Source: Thermococcaceae archaeon (lineage in GTDB: Archaea; Methanobacteriota_B; Thermococci; Thermococcales; Thermococcaceae). From it: a DNA stretch of 7,008 nt. The first letter of the stretch is position 1. Every line of letters begins with the position of its first letter. Below, piece by piece: positions 1-5,336 of this stretch. The DNA is taken from contig JAMOPD010000361.1 of the NCBI GenBank assembly GCA_027064745.1, positions 1 to 7,008 of the forward strand, in the 5' to 3' direction. A program made the translations under genes and the position numbers. Below the pieces are notes generated by a model. It ran no database searches and was not told where the DNA came from. It was given only the letters and a program-made list of their open reading frames with translations.

Positions 1-1
1 G

Positions 2-253
2 GAAAACAGTAAAACACTAAATCAATTTAGGGAAAGCAAATTTTTGCCTCCTTGCAATGAGTGTTCCTACCTATACAACTGTCTGAGAGGTTGCCCAATA
101 ATTTCTGAAATAGTTTTCGGCGATCCAGAGCTTGCAGACCCAAGGTGTATAATTAGATATCCATACTCTGAGGATGGTACAAAAAGAACACCAAACGACA
201 TTTTCTTTTGGGATACTCCCAGAGGTGAGAGTGATGCCGGTGTTAGAAATTAG
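2..253 (+). CDS. Radical SAM/SPASM protein, C-terminal end (5' partial)
   Basis: The reading frame is open from the left edge, so only the last 83 residues are present and the start lies outside. The piece contains CNEC-x5-C-x3-C (visible residues 18, 21, 27 and 31) and a further Cys in DPRC at residue 49. This is the CxxC-x5-C-x3-C plus distant Cys pattern of SPASM domains, which bind auxiliary 4Fe-4S clusters in radical SAM enzymes that modify peptides or proteins. The N-terminal radical SAM core (CxxxCxxC) is not visible, so enzyme class is inferred from the SPASM tail alone. The last 20 bases overlap the start of the ABC ATPase gene, which implies one transcript. Substrate unknown; a RiPP precursor or a protein target are both possible. 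The last 30 or so residues are polar and have no recognised motif. Confidence 0.75.
   Translation, partial: ENSKTLNQFRESKFLPPCNECSYLYNCLRGCPIISEIVFGDPELADPRCIIRYPYSEDGTKRTPNDIFFWDTPRGESDAGVRN
222..228 (+). promoter_or_regulatory. Ribosome-binding site deciding the ABC ATPase start
   Basis: GAGGTGA lies 5 bases before the ATG at 234 and matches the anti-Shine-Dalgarno end of archaeal 16S rRNA. It selects that ATG over the in-frame ATG at 174 and the in-frame GTG at 231. It sits inside the end of the upstream SPASM gene. Confidence 0.8.
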
Positions 254-1169
254 CAATTTAAGTTTTTCTTATGATGGAAAGAACTACGCGTTAAATGGTA
301 TAAACTTAAGCACAGATATCCCCAGTGGAATACTCTCTATTTTAGGGCCTAATGGAGCCGGAAAAACAACTTTAGTCAATATACTAACAACCACGTTTAG
401 ACCTCAAAAAGGCACGGCTAAAATCTTCGGTCTTGATGTAGTTAAAGATAAAAAGAAAATTAGAGGAATGATATCACTATGTGCTCAAGACTTAGAACTT
501 GACGTTTTACTTTCTGTTAGAACAAATCTCAAATTCTATGGCATGATACGTGGAATCCCAAAGAACGAACTTGAGAAACGCTTAGATGATATTATTGACA
601 TGTTTGGTTTAACTGAGCATCAGCATAAAAGAGTGCTTGAACTGTCGGGAGGGTTAAGACGGAGGACACAATTAGCTAGAGCTTTCTTAGATCCAAGATC
701 TCGATTGATATTTATAGACGAACCAACTTTAGGGTTAGATCCTATCGGAAAAAAGATTACCTGGGATCTCATTCGTGAAATGAGTAAAGAGGGATACTAT
801 TTCATCCTGACAACCAACGACATGGCGGAGGTTGAGAGCCTATCTGATGAGATAGTCTTCATACATAAAGGAAAGATAATCCTTCATACAACTCTTAGAG
901 AATTCAAACATGTTTATGCAGGTAAGGTCATGGTGACGTTCAAAAAGGAATTATCCCCTCAACTTATTGAAATGTTATCTAATTATCTCAAACGCAACAA
1001 CTTAGGGAAAATTATTGGAAAAGATACAGTAGAGCTGGAAGATAAGTCGGCATTTTATGAACTTCTCCTGTTCTTACGAGATATTGGTTTTGATATTACT
1101 CAAATTGTTGTTAAGGAGGAGACATTGCTTGATGGATTTATAAAGCTCATTGGAGGGATTGAGAAATGA
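234..1169 (+). CDS. ABC transporter ATP-binding protein (DrrA/CcmA-like, ABC-2 export type)
   Basis: This 311-residue cytoplasmic ATPase should power the membrane protein encoded immediately downstream. Motifs in order: Walker A GPNGAGKTT (residues 38-46), Q-loop Gln85, signature ELSGGL (136-141), Walker B LIFIDEP (158-164), D-loop LGLD (166-169). The switch position that is normally His (TTHD/TTHY in this family) reads TTND, giving Asn195, which is unusual. Residues from about 220 onward form the extra C-terminal region common in DrrA-type ATPases. The start at 234 is chosen for its ribosome-binding site and because the protein then begins just before the first beta strand; the longer frame from 174 adds 20 residues with no homology character. 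The gene overlaps the SPASM gene by 20 bases and the permease gene by 4 (ATGA), so translation is probably coupled. The exported substrate is unknown; a modified peptide is an inference from the neighbour. Confidence 0.9.
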   Translation: MPVLEISNLSFSYDGKNYALNGINLSTDIPSGILSILGPNGAGKTTLVNILTTTFRPQKGTAKIFGLDVVKDKKKIRGMISLCAQDLELDVLLSVRTNLKFYGMIRGIPKNELEKRLDDIIDMFGLTEHQHKRVLELSGGLRRRTQLARAFLDPRSRLIFIDEPTLGLDPIGKKITWDLIREMSKEGYYFILTTNDMAEVESLSDEIVFIHKGKIILHTTLREFKHVYAGKVMVTFKKELSPQLIEMLSNYLKRNNLGKIIGKDTVELEDKSAFYELLLFLRDIGFDITQIVVKEETLLDGFIKLIGGIEK

Positions 1170-1915
1170 GGCTTTATGGGTTCATATACAGGGAGATATC
1201 ATTAAAGAAAGAGGCAATAGGAGGATTTATATCACAATTTGTAACTCCACTCATGTACTTTCTGTTTTTTGCGTTCTCATTATCGCGAACCGTGAATTTT
1301 GAGTATCACGGAAATACCATAAGTTACCTCCTTTATGTTCTTCCAGGTATTATTGCAATTCAGATATTTTACTCTTATCCTATTGTTAGCTCAACGACAT
1401 TCAATGATGTCAGATTTGGAATAATAAGGACGTCTCTCCTTGGTGGAGGGTCTTTAAGTGGTTACATCCTTGCAAAAATTTTAGTAGAGAGTAGCGTTGT
1501 TATTCTGGTATCTCTATTTTTAGTGTTTATTGGAATTTTATTTCTCAAGTTATCGATATCTTTAACGGCATTGCTTCAGTTCATAACCTATTTAGTAATC
1601 TCGACAATGTTTTGGATAAGTGTAGGCATAGTAACAGGAGTAAAAATACGGGGTGAACTAACAAGAAACATGATATTTACTTTACTTAATCTCCCAATAA
1701 TCTTTACTGCTCCCGTATTCTATCTTGAAGGCTCTGCTCCCACATGGATACAAATATTGGGGAGAATAAATCCTTTAACATACCATGTTGTTGGTCTCAG
1801 AGGCATCCTACTTTTAGGTGGGATACCTATCACTTTTTGGGCTGTTTCTATAGTTTTGGGAATTAGCTTGGTTATTTTGTCAATAAAACTAACCTCAGAA
1901 GTTGCTCCGAAATGA
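1166..1915 (+). CDS. ABC-2 type transporter permease
   Basis: This 249-residue protein has about six hydrophobic segments (roughly residues 21-40, 52-75, 100-127, 133-158, 168-186 and 220-242), the usual number for an ABC-2/DrrB-type permease. The segment before the last helix, PTWIQILGRINPLTYHVVGL (192-211) followed by R212, matches the conserved 'lP-W-l-NP-ty-v-a-R' element of this family. The start codon overlaps the ATPase stop as ATGA and is preceded by GGAGG at 1152-1156, so the two subunits are made together. It should form the membrane channel, probably as a homodimer, with two copies of the ATPase. It is the last gene of the operon; a T-rich tract follows the stop. Export direction is inferred from the family. 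Nothing in the permease itself identifies the substrate. Confidence 0.9.
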   Translation: MRLYGFIYREISLKKEAIGGFISQFVTPLMYFLFFAFSLSRTVNFEYHGNTISYLLYVLPGIIAIQIFYSYPIVSSTTFNDVRFGIIRTSLLGGGSLSGYILAKILVESSVVILVSLFLVFIGILFLKLSISLTALLQFITYLVISTMFWISVGIVTGVKIRGELTRNMIFTLLNLPIIFTAPVFYLEGSAPTWIQILGRINPLTYHVVGLRGILLLGGIPITFWAVSIVLGISLVILSIKLTSEVAPK

Positions 1916-1934
1916 CTTTTTCGTTATTTCTTTG
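1916..1934 (+). terminator. Possible T-rich terminator of the SPASM-ABC operon
   Basis: Directly after the permease stop the plus strand reads CTTTTTCG and then TTATTTCTTTG. Thermococcal transcription often stops at such U-rich tracts without a hairpin. No strong stem is visible, so support is weak. Confidence 0.3.
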
Positions 1935-2005
1935 TCCTCAACAATTTCTAGGGTATTATCTACTTCATAGATCCAGTTATTGAATTTCCCTGTTCGGTTT
2001 GGTGA

Positions 2006-2022
2006 CGGAAAGACTTTTAACT
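2006..2022 (+). promoter_or_regulatory. Archaeal promoter (BRE/TATA) of acdB
   Basis: A purine-rich BRE-like CGGAAAG (2006-2012) is followed by the TATA-like CTTTTAAC (2014-2021). With the normal archaeal spacing of about 25-27 bases, transcription would start near 2043-2045, leaving a leader of about 26 bases that holds the ribosome-binding site. This fits a strongly expressed gene with its own promoter, separate from the operon upstream. Confidence 0.6.
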
Positions 2023-2058
2023 TTGTAAATGTAGTTGGGATTGCGTTCCAATAATTGA

Positions 2059-2066
2059 GAGGTGAT
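2059..2066 (+). promoter_or_regulatory. Ribosome-binding site deciding the acdB start
   Basis: GAGGTGAT ends 4 bases before the ATG at 2071. The alternative in-frame GTG at 2062 lies inside this site and is therefore unlikely to be the start. Confidence 0.85.
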
Positions 2067-2070
2067 AGAT

Positions 2071-2769
2071 ATGGAAAGAATTGAAAAAGCAAGGCAGATC
2101 ATCGCGAAGGCTAAGGCCGAGAACAGGCCACTCGTTGAGCCTGAGGCTAAGGAGATACTCAAGCTATACGGCGTCCCTACCCCAGATTTTAAGGTCGCCA
2201 CCAACGAGGAAGAGGCTGTAAAATTCGCCAGGGAGATTGGCTATCCAGTTGTTATGAAGATAGTCTCGCCGCAGATTATCCACAAGAGCGACGCCGGCGG
2301 TGTTAAGGTCAACATCAAGAACGATGAGGAGGCTAAACAGGCCTTCAAGACCATCATGGAAAACGCCAAGAACTATAAGTCCGATGCAGACCTCTGGGGC
2401 GTCATTGTCTACAAGATGCTCCCGCTCGGCAAAGAAGTTATAGTCGGTATGATCCGCGACCCGCAGTTCGGTCCGGCCATCATGTTCGGTCTCGGTGGAA
2501 TCTTCGTTGAGATCCTCAAGGACGTCTCCTTCAGGGTAGCTCCAATAACCAAGGACGAGGCCATCGACATGATCAAGGAGATCAAGGCCTACCCAATTTT
2601 AGCTGGAGCCCGCGGCGAGAAGCCGGTGGACATAGACGCTTTAGCGGATCTCATCGTGAAGGTTGGTGAGCTTGCCCTCGAGCTTCCCGAGATCAAGGAG
2701 CTCGACATTAATCCAATCTTCGCCTATGAAGACAGTGCTGTTGCTGTCGATGCCAGAATGCTTCTTTGA
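2071..2769 (+). CDS. acdB: ADP-forming acetyl-CoA synthetase (acetate-CoA ligase), beta subunit
   Basis: Beta subunit of the enzyme that converts acetyl-CoA, ADP and phosphate into acetate, ATP and CoA, the last energy-yielding step of sugar and peptide fermentation in Thermococcales. At 232 residues it matches the stand-alone Pyrococcus type I beta subunit. It has the ATP-grasp fold features of the family: VMKIVSPQIIHKSDAGGV (residues 61-78) with His71, the known second phosphohistidine of the Pyrococcus enzyme, the glycine-rich MFGLGGIFVE (138-147), and ELDINP near the C-terminus (210-215). His71 falls at exactly the published number when ATG 2071 is the start. The alpha subunit (AcdA) is not in this window; in Thermococcales it is encoded elsewhere. 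The gene is much richer in G and C at third positions than its neighbours, as expected for high expression. It converges with pyk. Substrate preference (acetyl-CoA versus aryl or branched CoA esters) is set mainly by the alpha partner and cannot be read here. Confidence 0.96.
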   Translation: MERIEKARQIIAKAKAENRPLVEPEAKEILKLYGVPTPDFKVATNEEEAVKFAREIGYPVVMKIVSPQIIHKSDAGGVKVNIKNDEEAKQAFKTIMENAKNYKSDADLWGVIVYKMLPLGKEVIVGMIRDPQFGPAIMFGLGGIFVEILKDVSFRVAPITKDEAIDMIKEIKAYPILAGARGEKPVDIDALADLIVKVGELALELPEIKELDINPIFAYEDSAVAVDARMLL

Positions 2770-2772
2770 TAG

Positions 2773-2820
2773 TTTATTCTTCATTTTTCTCTTCTTTAAC
2801 TTTAAAGTTTAAAAAGAAAT
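2773..2820. terminator. Bidirectional terminator region between acdB and pyk
   Basis: The 55-base gap between the two converging genes is almost pure A and T. It holds the perfect palindrome AACTTTAAAGTT (2798-2809), flanked by TTCTTT (2792-2797) and its complement AAAGAA (2813-2818) with three unpaired bases on one side. T-rich runs occur in the direction of travel on both strands (plus 2773-2797; minus 2820-2802). Such a symmetric, U-rich element can end both transcripts. The terminator role is inference; the inverted repeat is directly visible. Confidence 0.55.
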
Positions 2821-2824
2821 AGAT

Positions 2825-4264
2825 TTAGCCGACAGTGAAAATTCTTATGGTGTTTGTCCCTGCAGTTTTTCCTATGGGTGTTCCTTTGGTCAGGAGAACC
2901 GTGTCATTTTCTGAAACCAGTCCAAGCCCCTTGATTACGCTGATTATTTCTTTTTCAGTAGTCTCATTAACTAGGAATGGATAAACTCCATATGAGAACA
3001 TCAAGGTGTTGGCAACCATTTCATCAGTTGCGAATGCTAGAATCCATTGTTTTGGCTTGAAGCGGGAAATAAGCCGTGCCGTCTGCCCGGTTCTTGTTGG
3101 GGTTAGGATGTATTTTATGTTTATTGAATTCAAAGCCTCTATGATGCTTCTTGTTATTGCATCCTTAATCGTGCCCTTTCTGGGTATCTTCTCTTTCCAT
3201 TCCAAAGTTTTCCAGTTCGCCATGCGTGATGACCACATTGAGTCTCTGTAGGCTTCAGTGGTTCTTGCGATTTTGGCCATCATCCTGACAGTTTCAACGG
3301 GATATTTCCCAACAGCAGTTTCCTCTGAAAGCATCACAGCATCGGTTCCATCGAGTATTGCATTTGCAACATCTGTAACTTCAGCTCTAGTTGGTAGTTT
3401 TTCTTCGGTCATACTTTCAAGCATTTGGGTGGCAGTTATAACTGGTTTTCCAGCGAGGTTTGCTTTATGTATAAGCTTCTTCTGAAGAATTGGCAACTTC
3501 TCAATAGGCATTTCTACTCCCAGATCACCTCTGGCAATCATTATTCCATCCGTTGCACAGAGGATATCATCAAAATTCTTGACAGCATCGGGTCTTTCTA
3601 TTTTTGAGATTATGAATATTCTTGTCTTCTTTTCATCTGAAAAACGTCTGACTTTCAGTATATCATATGCCGAACCAACGAATGAAATGCCTATAGCATC
3701 AATGCCATGGTCAATGGCAAAGTCCAGTATCTCCAAATCTTGCTCTGTTATAGCATCAACAGCTATCTTGGCTTTTGGAACATTTATTCCCTTGTGAGAG
3801 AATAGGGTCCCGCCGACTAAAACTTTACATAAAACCTCATTCTCCCGCACTTCTTCTACGCGAAGGGCTATAAATCCGTCACTAAGATATATAACATCTC
3901 CCTTTGAAACCATCTTAGGGAAATCCTTAAATTCTACAGGAATTTCAGCCTCGGTTCCGGTTATATCTTTAGTTGTTAACGTTATTGTCTGCCATCTTCG
4001 TAGTGTTACAGAACCATTTTGTAGTTCTCCTACTCGGATTTTCACTCCGGGTAAATCTCCAAGAATAGCGACTCTTCGATTGATTCGCTCGGAAGCATTT
4101 CTGATCATCTTGATGATCCTTTCATGTTGTTTAAAATCTCCGTGAGCAAAATTAATACGTGCAACACTCATCCCCGCTTTAATCATGCTTTCAATAGTTT
4201 TTCTGTTCATTGAAGATGGTCCGATTGTGGCTATAATCTTTGTCTTATTACTCGGTAGTCTCAT
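2825..4264 (-). CDS. pyk: Pyruvate kinase
   Basis: Catalyses PEP + ADP to pyruvate + ATP in the cytoplasm. The 479 residues match archaeal pyruvate kinases. Seen in order: TKIIATIGPSS (8-18), ARINFAHGD (35-43) with the substrate-binding Arg36, the mobile B domain (about 71-165), IISKIERP with catalytic Lys221 and metal ligand Glu223, MIARGDLGVEMP with Asp247, ATQMLES with Thr279, PTRAEVTDVANAILDGTDAVM, and SEETAVGKYP (313-322), then the C domain. Lys75 (LPGVKIR) replaces the Glu of K+-dependent enzymes, so K+ independence is predicted. Ala40 replaces the usual Ser of NFSHG. The start at 4264 is set by AAGGTGA 5 bases upstream; an ATG-initiated family-like N-terminus follows, and the longer frame from 4309 is rejected. 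The gene lies 44 bases after the COG2426 membrane protein on the same strand, so co-transcription is possible; a weak TATA-like stretch also lies at about 4302-4312. Confidence 0.97.
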   Translation of the reverse strand: MRLPSNKTKIIATIGPSSMNRKTIESMIKAGMSVARINFAHGDFKQHERIIKMIRNASERINRRVAILGDLPGVKIRVGELQNGSVTLRRWQTITLTTKDITGTEAEIPVEFKDFPKMVSKGDVIYLSDGFIALRVEEVRENEVLCKVLVGGTLFSHKGINVPKAKIAVDAITEQDLEILDFAIDHGIDAIGISFVGSAYDILKVRRFSDEKKTRIFIISKIERPDAVKNFDDILCATDGIMIARGDLGVEMPIEKLPILQKKLIHKANLAGKPVITATQMLESMTEEKLPTRAEVTDVANAILDGTDAVMLSEETAVGKYPVETVRMMAKIARTTEAYRDSMWSSRMANWKTLEWKEKIPRKGTIKDAITRSIIEALNSINIKYILTPTRTGQTARLISRFKPKQWILAFATDEMVANTLMFSYGVYPFLVNETTEKEIISVIKGLGLVSENDTVLLTKGTPIGKTAGTNTIRIFTVG

Positions 4265-4269
4265 TAAAA

Positions 4270-4276
4270 TCACCTT
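4270..4276 (-). promoter_or_regulatory. Ribosome-binding site deciding the pyk start
   Basis: On the minus strand AAGGTGA lies 5 bases before the ATG at 4264-4262. It rules out the 15-residue longer reading, whose start at 4309 has no such site and whose extra residues do not look like a pyruvate kinase N-terminus. Confidence 0.85.
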
Positions 4277-4308
4277 ATTGGGAAATATAACATTCCTTCT
4301 AAATAACA

Positions 4309-4779
4309 TTAACCCAAAATTGAAGCAATTCCGACAGTTGGTATTGTAGTGATGAGAATACTAAGGAGCCCCCCAATGATTAAGGCTGGAACAGTTTTTT
4401 TCCGTTCCATGCCAAATAAATAGGCTGCTAAGCTTCCTGTCCATACTCCTGTACCGGGAAGAGGTATTGCAACAAAGATAATTAGCCCAAAAAATCCCCA
4501 TTTTTCAACATAAGGACGAGCTTTACTCCTCACCCGATTGATATAAGTTAAATAACCTTCCCCTATTCTCTTTAGCTTAGTCTGCTCTAATCTCAGCATT
4601 ATAATGTCTATAAAGGGGAGAGCAAAGGGGAGAGCAAATGAGAGAATAAAGATTGCGACGGAAGCGATAACAAGAGTCCCATGAATAGGATAACCCCTCC
4701 CTATACCATAAATAACGGCATACCGACCTTCAAATGTTGGCAACAGTGATAGTATAAAAACTTCTATTAGTCCGTTCAT
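4309..4779 (-). CDS. Small multidrug export family (COG2426) membrane protein
   Basis: A 156-residue integral membrane protein of the Sm_multidrug_ex family (COG2426), whose transport role is poorly established. Two family hallmarks are seen: SLLPTFEGRYAVIYGIGRGY (11-30) near the N-terminus and GFFGLIIFVAIPLPGTGVWT (95-114) followed by GSLAAYLFGM. About four hydrophobic segments lie near residues 3-27, 33-60, 95-123 and 130-155, with a basic loop between (67-93). The ATG at 4779 is chosen because the hallmark begins a few residues later and a TATA-like element sits about 28 bases upstream; longer readings from 4803 (ATG) or 4836 (TTG) have no ribosome-binding site and add atypical residues. 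An in-frame 12-base tandem repeat adds a second FALP unit at residues 48-55. It lies upstream of pyk on the same strand; any functional link is unknown. Confidence 0.85.
   Translation of the reverse strand: MNGLIEVFILSLLPTFEGRYAVIYGIGRGYPIHGTLVIASVAIFILSFALPFALPFIDIIMLRLEQTKLKRIGEGYLTYINRVRSKARPYVEKWGFFGLIIFVAIPLPGTGVWTGSLAAYLFGMERKKTVPALIIGGLLSILITTIPTVGIASILG
4612..4635. repeat. 12-bp perfect tandem duplication inside the COG2426 gene
   Basis: The plus strand reads AAAGGGGAGAGC twice in a row. Because the unit is 12 bases the frame is kept, and the protein gains a repeated Phe-Ala-Leu-Pro unit within a hydrophobic segment. It is probably a replication-slippage product. Confidence 0.9.
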
Positions 4780-4803
4780 TGCAATCGATGTAAAAACAGA
4801 CAT

Positions 4804-4819
4804 GAATAAAAAGGTTTGG
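4804..4819 (-). promoter_or_regulatory. Promoter of the COG2426 gene (probably leaderless mRNA)
   Basis: The minus strand reads CCAAACC then TTTTTATT, a BRE plus TATA arrangement centred near 4808. Normal spacing puts the transcription start near 4781-4783, only about 2-4 bases before the ATG at 4779. This agrees with the lack of a ribosome-binding site there and favours that start over the upstream ones. Confidence 0.5.
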
Positions 4820-4898
4820 ATGTGTGCTCTTACCAAAATGGAATTAGATAATTCATAAGGCTAATAAGTTTGGGAATCTAGATTACAGGGCGACATGT

Positions 4899-5273
4899 AT
4901 GAACGTTAGTGAAATTAAAGTTTTTGATGGATAGGATTAAGGATGTGATACTTGGAAAATGGAGAGTCCTTAACGGAACTGATTGGGGAGTTTGCAAAAC
5001 TAGGTGCTCAAGTTATTGGAGTAAGTAAAGATTTGGTAAAGTCACATCAGCGCTTTAAAGAAAAATATAACCTCAAAATAAAGCTGCTGAGTGATCTAAA
5101 TGCCGAAGTAATAAAGACGCTTGGAGCATGGGGAAGAAGAAAACGGGAGTTTTTAGAAGTATGTTTATTTTTAATCCTGAGGGAGAACTGGTCTGGAAGA
5201 AGATCAAAGTTAAAGCTAAAGGTCATGCTGCTGGGTTTTAAAGAGATTTATTGGAGAATTCCACTCCCAATAA
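4899..5273 (+). pseudogene. Decayed Bcp/AhpC-type peroxiredoxin
   Basis: Pieces of one peroxiredoxin are spread over three frames. A possible N-terminus is an 11-residue frame at 4899-4934 (ends IKVFDG then stop). Next comes RIKDVILGKWRVL (frame of 4927), like the GKWVVLYFYP strand of the family. The largest piece, from about 4955 to 5145, reads LTELIGEFAKLGAQVIGVSK, then SHQRFKEKYNLKIKLLSD and LGAWGRRK, a clear match to Bcp. A third frame (5146-5238) gives GVFRSMFIFNPEGELVWKK and AKGHAA, and a last shift (5235-5273) gives VLKRFIGEFHSQ and a stop. The YFYP...TPGCT segment with the peroxidatic Cys is missing near 4965-4972, and the residues usually found between GAWGRKK and GVIRS are lost too. 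Intact members reduce hydrogen and organic peroxides with thioredoxin-like donors; this copy cannot. The C-terminal identification is firm; the N-terminal assignment is less so. Confidence 0.8.
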
Positions 5274-5336
5274 TTCTGTACACCTCTATTTTGAGGTTGG
5301 CATAGCCCCACAGGATTTTCCACTGTTAATTGATCC

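Noticed and set aside
174..233. A longer ABC ATPase beginning at ATG 174
   Set aside because: No ribosome-binding site precedes it, the extra 20 residues are not family-like, and GAGGTGA directly precedes ATG 234.
1977..2204. Minus-strand 75-codon frame opposite the start of acdB
   Set aside because: It is antisense to conserved acdB coding sequence and its promoter and has no start signal; it is a shadow.
3006..3797. Several plus-strand open frames of 60-81 codons opposite pyk
   Set aside because: They are antisense to strongly conserved pyruvate kinase sequence and lack ribosome-binding sites and recognisable protein features.
4952..5305. A 117-residue intact protein starting at TTG 4952
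   Set aside because: Only the first 65 or so residues resemble peroxiredoxin; after about 5146 the family sequence continues in other frames, so it is part of a pseudogene, not an intact gene.
5274..5336. Possible small gene or remnant between the peroxiredoxin and the PflX-like gene
   Set aside because: A plus-strand frame reads a few protein-like residues but runs into the antisense of the radical SAM gene and has no start or known motif.
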